From Roseinatronobacter bogoriensis DSM 18756 (GTDB taxonomy: Bacteria > Pseudomonadota > Alphaproteobacteria > Rhodobacterales > Rhodobacteraceae): DNA of 58,899 nucleotides. The stretch is from the NCBI RefSeq assembly GCF_004366635.1, contig NZ_SORN01000012.1, positions 1-58,899 on the forward strand, read 5' to 3'. Below, piece after piece: positions 33,405 through 40,871 of this stretch. The notes under the pieces are model-generated. The model saw nothing but the letters and a program-made list of their open reading frames with translations, had not been told where the DNA came from and ran no database searches. Numbering within the stretch: the first letter of the stretch is position 1; every line of letters starts with the position of its first letter. The translations under genes and the position numbers were made by a program.

Positions 33405-34903
33405 GCACAGCGCTTATCACAGGTGATTACATCCTGACGGGTTTTGCATCTGATGGAACACCTGTCCTCCATCAGGATGCGGCGCTACTTGTCATTGATG
33501 GTAGGGTTGCTGCGCTTGGCCCCCTACGCGAATTGCGCAGGGTACATCCAGAGGTGCCGGAACATGGCGGGCGGGGTCGCATTGTCATTCCGGGGCTGAT
33601 CAATGCACATCATCATGTCGGCCTGACTCCGTTTCAGCTGGGCGCGCGCGACCAGCCGCTGGAATTGTGGTTTGCTGAACGGCTGCGCATGCGCGATGTC
33701 GACCCGTGGCTCGACACACTCTATTCCGGCTTCGAGATGGTTGCCTCCGGCGTAACCTGCGTCCAGCACCTCCACAGCCGCGCAGCCGGAGATATCGACA
33801 GAGTGATTTCAACGGCGGAAAGTATTATCGGGGCCTATGAAGCTCTGGGAATGCGCGCATCTTACTCTTTCGCGATGCGTGATCAGAACCGAATGATTTA
33901 TGCCGCTGATGAGGATTTCATTTCGCGTCTGCCTGTTCATTTACGCGACGCGATGGCCTCCTATCTACATGGCTTCGCTCTCCCCCTCGAGGATCAGATT
34001 GCTGTCTTCCACCATTTAAACGCGCGATGGCCGGGCGATGGACGCATTGCCATTCAGATCGCCCCCTCCAACCTTCACTGGCTTTCAGATGCGGCTCTTG
34101 ACGCCGCTGCGCGGCTTCATGCCGCAACCGGCGCGCCCATGCATATGCACTTGCTCGAGACTCCATACCAGAAGGAATACGCGCGTCGGCGTACCGGCGG
34201 CTCCGCACTGGATTTTATCGATCAATTCGGACTTGTCGGCCCACAACTTACCATCGGTCACGGTGTCTGGATGACTGATGATGATCTGGCGCTTCTGGCA
34301 GAGCGCGGCGGGTGCCTGTGTCACAATTGCTCATCAAACATGCGGCTAAAAAGCGGAACTGCGGACCTGAATTCTTTTCTGGCGACAGGCCTCCCTGTCG
34401 CCCTCGGAATCGATGAGGCCGGACTCAACGATGATCGTGACATGCTTCAAGAGATGCGGCTTGCCATGACCTTGCACCGGCCGGCAGGCCATGAAAGCCG
34501 CTCCCCGAGCGCCGCGCAAATTCTGCAAATGGCAACATCAGGTGGCGCGGCCACGACGCCTTTCGGTGCCCGGATCGGGCAGCTTCAGATTGGTTGCGCC
34601 GCCGATGTGGTCATCCTCGATTGGCAGAAGGTGACTTGGCCGTGGCAGGATCCAGAGCTACCGCTTGTTGATGTTTTGATCCGGCGCGCGAAAGCCGGGG
34701 CGGTTGAAACGGTTATGGTGGCAGGTGAAACGATCTACCATATGGGTGACTTCACCCGCATTGCCCGGGACCAAATTCTGGAAGAGATTGCCTCTCGTTT
34801 GCGTGCGCCTCTCTCCGGAACTGAAGAGACTCGACGCAGCATGGCATTGGAGGTGATGGATCATGTGGCAGCATTTTATTGTGACTGGAAAATCGACACC
34901 TGA
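33401..34903 (+). CDS. TRZ/ATZ-type metal-dependent amidohydrolase
   Basis: This 500-residue amidohydrolase is related to chlorohydrolases, guanine deaminase and 8-oxoguanine deaminase. The metal and catalytic residues are present: His70 and His72 (INAHHH), His250 and Glu253 (MHLLETP), His287 (HGVW) and Asp338 (GIDEAG). It probably deaminates or hydrolyses a nitrogen heterocycle. It is the last gene of the operon and overlaps the racemase-like gene by ATGA. It has an extra C-terminal segment of about 50 residues. Choice between deaminase and cyclic-amide hydrolase cannot be made from the sequence. Confidence 0.87.
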   Translation: MSTALITGDYILTGFASDGTPVLHQDAALLVIDGRVAALGPLRELRRVHPEVPEHGGRGRIVIPGLINAHHHVGLTPFQLGARDQPLELWFAERLRMRDVDPWLDTLYSGFEMVASGVTCVQHLHSRAAGDIDRVISTAESIIGAYEALGMRASYSFAMRDQNRMIYAADEDFISRLPVHLRDAMASYLHGFALPLEDQIAVFHHLNARWPGDGRIAIQIAPSNLHWLSDAALDAAARLHAATGAPMHMHLLETPYQKEYARRRTGGSALDFIDQFGLVGPQLTIGHGVWMTDDDLALLAERGGCLCHNCSSNMRLKSGTADLNSFLATGLPVALGIDEAGLNDDRDMLQEMRLAMTLHRPAGHESRSPSAAQILQMATSGGAATTPFGARIGQLQIGCAADVVILDWQKVTWPWQDPELPLVDVLIRRAKAGAVETVMVAGETIYHMGDFTRIARDQILEEIASRLRAPLSGTEETRRSMALEVMDHVAAFYCDWKIDT

Positions 34904-35068
34904 TTGTCCTTCTTAGAATGCTTTTTAAAAGGCGGAGTGATTTTGGTCTGGAGGGCTTCCATATTGAGGCGAGTCACTGGTATTGTAAACACTGACATGA
35001 TGGAGCTGTGGGGCTCTTTCTAAAGTAGCCAAGTCGAGCGACGCTTTCAGTTGTGAGCGCAAATGATC

Positions 35069-36808
35069 TTAGGGAGCGGCGCGATATCGGGTCATTTTTG
35101 TGAAATAGTGTCCAAATCCTGTCCCCGCAACCATCGTTACTTGCCCAACGCGCCCACCTTCACGGTGGGCGTTGGCATTTGTACCGCCCTCCCCATCACA
35201 AAGCGCGATGATCGCGCCCAATTCCCCATATAACTCAATCACATGCCCGTTTGGCGCGTCCGGGTCCGGGCGCAGCGTGATCCGCTCGACCAACCCGCGC
35301 AAGAGCTCCGCCGCCTGCATCCTGGTGTCGGGGTGATCCAGTGCGGCGCTCAGGTCTTCGATCTTGTCGGCATAGACATCCGACAGCCGTGGGTGCAGGA
35401 AAATCGGCGACGGGTCGGGCAGGGCGTTGAGCCGCGCTTCCAAGTCCTTCCGCTCGGCCTCGAGCGCATCCATGCGCGCCTTCATGCTCTCGTGGAACAT
35501 CCCCTTGGCGATGGCGTCCACCATGTTGGTGATCTCCCGGGTGACCTCTTCCAGACGTTTCTGATGGGCGATGCGCGCGCGCGCCGCTTTCGTGTCAGCG
35601 TCGCGCATGGCGACATGGAATTCCTTGATGAACTCCCGGACCATGTCCTGCGTCCAGAGCTTCTGACGCAGCCCGGTCAGAATGCGGGTTTCGACATCCC
35701 GGCGGGTGATCGTCTTGCGATTGTCGCAGGTGCCTTTGTTGCGTGCGGACGCGCAGCCATAGCGCGTGGCGCTGATCATGATGTAATTCGACCCGCAGCA
35801 CCCGCAGCGCAAGAGCCCTGAAAACAGATAACTCGGGCGCTTGCCGCGCTCAGCGCGCGGGGCACGCTGATCAGGTGCCGTGTCCCGTGCGGTCACGATA
35901 TCATCCCGGATCGCGCCCTGGCGGCGCTTGACGCGCTCCCAGAGGTCATCGTCGATGATGCGCAGGTCGGGAACATCATGGATGACCCATTCCTCTGGCG
36001 GATTGAGCCGGGCCTGCCGCTTGTTGGTGTCAGGATCCTTGACGAAGCGCTGCCGGTTCCAGACCAGCCGACCGATATACAACTCGTTGTTCAGGATCCC
36101 GGTCCCGCGCTTCCAGTTCCCCGAGATCGTTGAAAACGACCATGTGCCCGACCCCTTGCCGCCTGCGCGCGGGGCAGGAACGCTGTCCTTGTTCAGTCCC
36201 ATGGCGATGGTCCGGGCCGAACGCCCCTGATCATATTCTTCAAAGATACGGCGTACGATCGCGGCTTCATCCGGATCGATCACGCGGTCCCCGGTGGTAA
36301 ATGTGCCATCCGGCAGGGGCTGGCGGTCGAGGCGATAGCCATAGCTGATCCCGCCCGCCGACTTCCCCGCCTTGACCCGGCCCTCGAGGCCCCGGTGGGT
36401 CTTCGCGGCGAGGTTGCGCAGGAAGAGCGCCGACATCGTCCCGCCCAGGCCCACACGCATCTCGGTGATCACACCTTCGGATTTGGTGATGATCTCGATC
36501 CCGAGATAGCGCATCCGCTTGTGCAGCCCTGCGATATGTTCCTGATCGCGCGAAAGCCGATCCATCGCTTCCGAGACCACGAAATCGAATGCGCCGTCCA
36601 ACGCCGCTTGCTGCAATCGCTGAAACCCGGGGCGCAGATGGCTCTCACCGGACAGGGCTTCATCCGAGAAGACCTCCACCACCTCCCAGCCGCGCTCCTG
36701 CGCGAGCTTGCGGCAGATCCGGACCTGATCCGCGATGGAGGCCGCGGATTGCATATCGGTCGAATAGCGCGCGTAGATCACCGCGCGCTTATGGGTTTTG
36801 TCCGTCAT
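35069..36808 (-). CDS. Large serine recombinase
   Basis: This 579-residue site-specific recombinase has an N-terminal resolvase domain with nucleophile Ser16 (YARYSTDMQ), a recombinase domain (about 170-290), a zinc ribbon (CGCCG ... GCASARNKGTCDN, about 335-365) and a coiled-coil region. The last residues (TMVAGTGFGHYFTK) are encoded partly by a tRNA-like 3' end. It is the probable mover of the local island containing the small genes up to about 38191. It looks intact. A short gene overlaps its start by 20 bases. Confidence 0.95.
   Translation of the reverse strand: MTDKTHKRAVIYARYSTDMQSAASIADQVRICRKLAQERGWEVVEVFSDEALSGESHLRPGFQRLQQAALDGAFDFVVSEAMDRLSRDQEHIAGLHKRMRYLGIEIITKSEGVITEMRVGLGGTMSALFLRNLAAKTHRGLEGRVKAGKSAGGISYGYRLDRQPLPDGTFTTGDRVIDPDEAAIVRRIFEEYDQGRSARTIAMGLNKDSVPAPRAGGKGSGTWSFSTISGNWKRGTGILNNELYIGRLVWNRQRFVKDPDTNKRQARLNPPEEWVIHDVPDLRIIDDDLWERVKRRQGAIRDDIVTARDTAPDQRAPRAERGKRPSYLFSGLLRCGCCGSNYIMISATRYGCASARNKGTCDNRKTITRRDVETRILTGLRQKLWTQDMVREFIKEFHVAMRDADTKAARARIAHQKRLEEVTREITNMVDAIAKGMFHESMKARMDALEAERKDLEARLNALPDPSPIFLHPRLSDVYADKIEDLSAALDHPDTRMQAAELLRGLVERITLRPDPDAPNGHVIELYGELGAIIALCDGEGGTNANAHREGGRVGQVTMVAGTGFGHYFTKMTRYRAAP
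35111..35133 (+). other. tRNA-fMet-like 3' end (possible attachment site)
   Basis: CAAATCCTGTCCCCGCAACCA (35113-35133, written in full only here in two parts: CAAATCCTG and TCCCCGCAACCA) resembles the T-arm 3' half, acceptor strand and CCA of bacterial initiator tRNA, which ends TTCAAATCC...CCCGCAACCA. No anticodon or D arm precedes it, so it is a fragment. It lies inside the 3' coding end of the serine recombinase. This pattern fits an integration junction made at a tRNA gene. The matching second junction was not found in the window. Confidence 0.55.
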
Positions 36809-36980
36809 CTTGTTCGCCTTCGTTCTTCTCGATCATGACACGCGCCTGCGCGCGCGCCAAGAGCCTGACCATTTGGAGAAGGGCAGGGTGGGTCGGCTCA
36901 GGCGGCGCGATAGGGGCCCTCCGCCGCCGTCTCTTTTGTATCGCGGCGGGGCGCGCGGGTTCTTCTGACAGTTCAGCCAT
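36789..36980 (-). CDS. Small hypothetical protein next to recombinase
   Basis: This 63-residue predicted protein has a basic centre (QKRRRRRAP) and helical C-terminal half (ALLQMVRLLARAQARVMIEK). A GGAGG site precedes the ATG at 36980. The gene overlaps the recombinase start by 20 bases, an arrangement that suggests coupled translation. I do not recognise a family; a DNA-binding or recombinase-assisting factor would fit, but that is a guess. Confidence 0.55.
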   Translation of the reverse strand: MAELSEEPARPAAIQKRRRRRAPIAPPEPTHPALLQMVRLLARAQARVMIEKNEGEQDDGQNP

Positions 36981-37368
36981 CGCAGTCCCGCCTCCGGGCA
37001 ATTCTTCTCTGTTCGCGCATGCGCGGGACCTCCAGACCAGCCCGCGAAAAGCGGGGGCATCGTGATGATAAGTGCAAGGATGCGTCCGGGCGTCCTTGCG
37101 TGATTGATATGAAGATAGCGCATATGGGTCCTCGAATCAGCCCCGCTTGTGGGGCGGTTCCTCCGTATTTTGTGGATAACCTCCCTTATGGCGCCATTTT
37201 TAGGGTCGCTCAGGGGGAATGGCGGGATATGAGACCGGGTGTCTGACCACGGGGCAAGGGCCATGCCGACAGAGGCGGGCGTGGCACTGCACGCTCCGGG
37301 GCCAATACTCAGACCATCATCGGCGGGCGGAATACCCACGCTGAGACCCCCAGCGCGGGTATACGGTG
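36981..37368. other. Region without a supported gene
   Basis: No supported gene. A 9-bp stem (CAAGGATGC with GCGTCCTTG, one G-U pair) occurs around 37075-37098, and a consensus DnaA-box 9-mer lies at 37171-37179, which may be chance. Long antisense frames are uninterpretable. Confidence 0.4.
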
Positions 37369-37887
37369 TTACGCCGGATTCATACCGATGCAATCCGAGG
37401 GCGGCGCTTTAACCGGCGTCCCGCCAAACTGCTTGAGTTCCGCCATCTGATCAAAGACCTGAAAAAACCGCCCGATCAGCCGCGTCGTGATCTCGCCCTG
37501 CATCCCGGGCACGGCGCAGTCGAAAAGGTCGCGATGCCTCCGGGCTTCCGCTACGAAATGCGCCCGGTCACAGGGTTCCTCGATCTCGAAAACGGACTTC
37601 ATCAAAAACGCGACCCGGCGCAGATCGCGATCTTCCGGGACGACAGGCAGCTGCAGGATCACGTCGAACACGGTTTCCGTCAGGTCTTCCCAAGCCACTT
37701 CCAGATCACGCAGATCATCCGTCCTCTCCGGGGCGAAAAGATCAACGCCCTCGGCCTGATGCCTGTGTTCGATCTCAACAGTCTTCTTGATGCGGCGGAG
37801 CAACAGATAAAACGACGACATCGTCGGCGTGAATTCTGCAATCGCTTTCGTTCCACCGTGGGCGGTGGTAGTCTTACGGTCAGCCAT
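37369..37887 (-). CDS. Hypothetical protein of the recombinase island
   Basis: This 172-residue soluble protein is rich in charged residues and predicted helical (FYLLLRRIKKTVEIEHRHQ; RRVAFLMKSVFEIEEPCDRA; RLIGRFFQVFDQMAELKQF). A GGAGG site precedes the ATG at 37887; a much longer in-frame version would run through the promoter region and is rejected. I do not recognise a family. It is divergent from a small ribbon-helix-helix-like gene, with a perfect palindrome between them, as often seen in mobile-element accessory modules. Confidence 0.6.
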   Translation of the reverse strand: MADRKTTTAHGGTKAIAEFTPTMSSFYLLLRRIKKTVEIEHRHQAEGVDLFAPERTDDLRDLEVAWEDLTETVFDVILQLPVVPEDRDLRRVAFLMKSVFEIEEPCDRAHFVAEARRHRDLFDCAVPGMQGEITTRLIGRFFQVFDQMAELKQFGGTPVKAPPSDCIGMNPA

Positions 37888-37948
37888 GGGGCCTCCATAC
37901 AGGTTCCAGGTTAGGGGTCTGGTTGGTGCGGGAACACCGCCAGGCCCC

Positions 37949-37966
37949 GTTGCTATTGTTAGCAAC
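37949..37966. promoter_or_regulatory. Palindromic operator candidate in island
   Basis: GTTGCTATTGTTAGCAAC is a perfect 18-base inverted repeat (7-bp arms, TTGT spacer), 62 bases upstream of the divergent minus-strand gene and 52 bases upstream of the ribbon-helix-helix-like gene. It is followed by TATATAT-type promoter-like sequence. Autoregulation by the small DNA-binding protein is a reasonable inference. Confidence 0.5.
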
Positions 37967-38017
37967 ATTCTATATATTGCACCCCAAGCGTTATCCGTCA
38001 ATAGAAAAGTTCTAACA

Positions 38018-38191
38018 ATGACAGCAAAGAATGAGCTCCGCTCGACTCCTCTGGGCCTCCGAGTTACCCCATCATTGAAAACCGCACTTGAAAAAGCGGC
38101 AAAAGATGACCGCAGATCTATGGCCTCAATGGCCGAACTGATCCTCATGGATTGGCTAGAAAATAAGGGATATCTTGAAAAAGATGGCTGA
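38018..38191 (+). CDS. Small ribbon-helix-helix-like DNA-binding protein
   Basis: This 57-residue protein contains LRVTPSLKTALEKAAKDDRRSMASMAELILMDWLE over about 40 residues (only short parts quoted: LRVTPSLKTALEKAA, SMASMAELILMDWL). The pattern of an N-terminal beta strand followed by two helices is that of CopG/Arc-type ribbon-helix-helix regulators and antitoxins. No partner toxin is evident next to it. The start at 38018 is chosen by family length; longer frames upstream cross the palindrome and have no support. It probably binds the 18-base palindrome upstream. Confidence 0.6.
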   Translation: MTAKNELRSTPLGLRVTPSLKTALEKAAKDDRRSMASMAELILMDWLENKGYLEKDG

Positions 38192-38744
38192 TCCGATGGT
38201 CAATAGCGTCTCCGATAGGAGAGACGCCGTTACGCTGTGACCACCTGCAGTATGGGAGTACCAGGGCATCCCTGCCGGGCGATAGGTCATTGATCCAGCC
38301 CGGGGATGCCGAGGCAGCGCACAGGATCGACGCGAAGGGCGGGAAGCGGCCTCAAGGCGGTGCGGAAGAGCAGATGCAGCATCTCGACGGAGGAGACGCT
38401 CGATCCCCGCGCGGTGTCATCGGCGCGGGATCGACCTCAAGGGCGGGCAGTGGCCTTGCGAAAATGTACCGATGCATCTGCGGAAACTCTCGAAAGCCAT
38501 CAATCACGTAGAGACTTCAACCAGCGGCAACGCGCTGCTCGCGGGCGTTGCGAAGCCGGCGTCGGTGAACTCGATGCGCGGAAACATTCCGCCGAGCACA
38601 TCATTTAGCCATCCGCCGTGCAGGAGAGGGCAGACGGCGAAGCAGCACAGCCGGGATTGAGATAGCTCTTGCAAATCGCAGCGAACAGCGAACTCCGCGG
38701 CGCCTGTGTAAAGATGGCAGGACGAAGGCTTTGCTCAGACTGAA
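38192..38744. other. Region without a supported gene
   Basis: This 553-base stretch holds several overlapping short plus-strand frames with no recognisable domain or ribosome binding site. It may be degraded coding sequence left by the recombinase island. No tRNA or clear att repeat was seen. Confidence 0.4.
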
Positions 38745-39479
38745 CTAACTTGCCGAAATGAGAATTCGTGCGAGGTCGTCCGGCGCGTCGATCATGACGT
38801 CGTGGCCACTGTCAACTTCGAATGTTTTCCAGCCTTCGCGCTTCTTCGCGAGCTCATACTGCTTGGCGATCTGTGAATTTCCCCAGTTCGTGGCGTAGAT
38901 ATAGGTATGTTTTGCAATGAGGTCTGCATTGTTTCCGATCTGAATTCGTTCGGTCAGGGTCTTGAAGGGATGCCCGGTCAGCCGCTGATTCACCATGGGG
39001 CGATCCGCCTTGTTCACATTGAAGTACCAGGCTGGTGGCGGCGGGGTCAGTTTGTAGCCCCGGCCAAACAGCCAGACCGAGAGCAGGATCGGCAGCAGGC
39101 GCCAGCCGGGAAAAACATAATCGTTCATGCATTTTCCGCTCTCGGGCAGGACGGAATCAAGGAAGACAAGATGACCGATCCGGTCCGCAATTCGGTCAGC
39201 AACGCCGGCAATGACCATGCCGCCATAAGAATGACCGCACAAGATCACATCATTCAGGTCTTCCCGTTCAAATAGATCGACCACCTCGTCAATATGTGTG
39301 GTCAGGTTGATCTGGCGCGCATCCATGGACGCACGCTCGGCCAGTCCGGCGAGTGTTGGGGCAAACACCTGATGGCCCTGTGATCGAAGAATCGCTGCGA
39401 CGCGATCGTAGCACCAGCCACCGTGGCTTGCGCCGTGGATCAGAACGAAGGTCCTAGCGGTCTGGGACAGAGTGGTCAT
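38745..39479 (-). CDS. Alpha/beta hydrolase (EstC/SABP2-like)
   Basis: This 244-residue alpha/beta hydrolase has the oxyanion motif FVLIHGASHGGWCYDRVA, the nucleophile elbow GHSYGG and the C-terminal catalytic His in SGHDVMIDAP. This group includes plant-type methylesterases/hydroxynitrile lyases and bacterial esterases acting on small esters. Its start at 39479 follows AGGAGG; a longer frame through the operator region is rejected. It is divergent from a TetR regulator, with two palindromes between them, so an inducible detoxification or degradation enzyme is likely. Confidence 0.9.
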   Translation of the reverse strand: MTTLSQTARTFVLIHGASHGGWCYDRVAAILRSQGHQVFAPTLAGLAERASMDARQINLTTHIDEVVDLFEREDLNDVILCGHSYGGMVIAGVADRIADRIGHLVFLDSVLPESGKCMNDYVFPGWRLLPILLSVWLFGRGYKLTPPPPAWYFNVNKADRPMVNQRLTGHPFKTLTERIQIGNNADLIAKHTYIYATNWGNSQIAKQYELAKKREGWKTFEVDSGHDVMIDAPDDLARILISAS

Positions 39480-39508
39480 GCATGCCTCCTGAGTTTGCCC
39501 ACCTCTAT

Positions 39509-39547
39509 GACTGATCGCTTGATCAGTCAACACTGATCGTGCGATCA
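39509..39547. promoter_or_regulatory. Two palindromic TetR-type operators
   Basis: GACTGATCGCTTGATCAGTC (39509-39528) is a perfect 8-bp inverted repeat with a 4-base spacer. TGATCGTGCGATCA (39534-39547) is a perfect 6-bp inverted repeat with a 2-base spacer. They share the TGATC core and lie between the divergent hydrolase and tetR genes, about 30 bases from each start. Autoregulation by the TetR protein is the natural reading. Confidence 0.65.
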
Positions 39548-39576
39548 AACAGACCGATTCGTTTGGAGGCCCTGCA

Positions 39577-40185
39577 ATGCCGGAATTGCGCCCGACTTTT
39601 CCACAAGGCGACGCCCGCAATACCATCGTGGACGCCGCGCTCACCGTGTTCGCGGCCAAGGGGTTTCATGGCGCTGCCACCCGCCAGATCGCTCTAACGG
39701 CAGGCGTTTCCCAGCCGCTTCTGCTGCACCACTTCCGGAGCAAGGAAGCGCTGTGGCATGTTGTCGGGGAACAGATTACCGCTGACTTCATGGCCTTTAT
39801 GACCGACGCAGTAGATGTGAATTTGCCGCCGGAGGACGCCATCACCACGATGCTTCGCGCTTACCTGAACTTCTGGAAAGAACGGCCACTATCGTTCCGG
39901 TTCAATCTCTGGCGACGGTTGGATGGACTGCAGGAAGAACGCCTCTCCCGCTCCGAGACAATGACGCGTCCTGTCGTTGCACTTATGCAAAGCGCTCAGG
40001 CTTCCGGTTTTATTCGAAGTGACCTGCCGCCCGGCCTCGCTGCGATCATGGGCGGTGCGATGGTGCAATTCTGGCTTGATAGCCAGCTGGAAATCCGCGC
40101 GGCCCTTGCAGTGACAGGCGATGAAGGTCTCTCTGATGAGGACATCATCGAGCACATCGTGCGCCTTCTTCGCACACCAAGCTGA
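39577..40185 (+). CDS. TetR family transcriptional regulator
   Basis: This 202-residue TetR regulator has an N-terminal helix-turn-helix (NTIVDAALTVFAAKGFHGAA, then IALTAGVSQPLLLHHFRSKE) and a C-terminal all-helical ligand domain with FWKERPLSFRFNLWRRLDGL. It is divergent from an alpha/beta hydrolase gene; two TGATC-containing palindromes lie between. It most likely represses that gene until an ester-like or aromatic ligand binds. Nothing unusual in length or motif is visible. Confidence 0.93.
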   Translation: MPELRPTFPQGDARNTIVDAALTVFAAKGFHGAATRQIALTAGVSQPLLLHHFRSKEALWHVVGEQITADFMAFMTDAVDVNLPPEDAITTMLRAYLNFWKERPLSFRFNLWRRLDGLQEERLSRSETMTRPVVALMQSAQASGFIRSDLPPGLAAIMGGAMVQFWLDSQLEIRAALAVTGDEGLSDEDIIEHIVRLLRTPS

Positions 40186-40352
40186 CGAAGCTTGTTGGTT
40201 CCACCAGAATCGCCCGTGGGAACAGATGCTCGGTAGAATTGCTGCGCGAAGCATGAGCGTCTTGATCGCTGACGCTGCACCGCGGCGTGGCATTCGTGCT
40301 GAGCGTCACCAAAGGGCCGAGCACTCCGATCAAGCAGTCGTCTTCGCAGAGG

Positions 40353-40871
40353 GCGGACTGCAGACTGTGACATCGCGGCATTGCTGCCGCAGAAAACCGC
40401 GAAAGCAGTCAGTCGATTTACATGCGAAACACCCCGCCCCGAAAGCTATCTTTTGGAGTGCGAGGGCGCTCGAAACCGCTCCATCACTGCGCATATTCCT
40501 GCATGCTGCCCAACAACACCCCCGTCATGCTCAGGCTGGATATGTCCGTCACCGCAGGATCAAAACGGATACCCTCTTCGACAAGCGTATCGTTGCGGTT
40601 GATGTGGCTCAGATCGGCCTCGCTATCCATGAAGAACCATCTGGGCTGATTTACGCTTTGCAGCCCCACGGCCGCGCGCAGAACCTCAAGCGCATCCAGC
40701 GCAGTGACCTGGCCATCTTGGTTGATGTCAGCCGCAATGAAGTCCATCGGCGAGGCTGGCCCCCAACTGGGCGAGAGCCCGACAGCCAGACGCAACACGT
40801 TCAGAGCATCCAGCGCCGTGACATTGCCATCCGTCTCCGGGATGTAGTCGCGCGATGCTGTAATGCGGCCT
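40353..40871. repeat. Direct repeat copy 1: dockerin-like tail and 3' flank
   Basis: About 500 bases here match 49788-50306 at high identity and constant offset (9435 bases). The block spans the last ~130 codons of the 2057-residue protein plus about 130 bases beyond its stop codon. The 3' flank contains GCGGCA-GCAA-TGCCGC (copy 1 on the minus strand), a 6-bp stem. Conservation beyond the stop codon indicates recent duplication or gene conversion, not convergence. Confidence 0.85.

Noticed and set aside
35111..35133. Complete tRNA gene
   Set aside because: Only the 3' end matches; no anticodon or D arm can be folded upstream.
37171..37179. Exact DnaA-box 9-mer suggesting an origin
   Set aside because: It is a single copy with no AT-rich unwinding region or replication gene nearby; one chance match in a window this size is expected.
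36833..37393. 186-codon minus-strand frame overlapping the recombinase-side gene
   Set aside because: It overlaps the small 36789-36980 gene in another frame, is arginine- and proline-rich and has no start signal.
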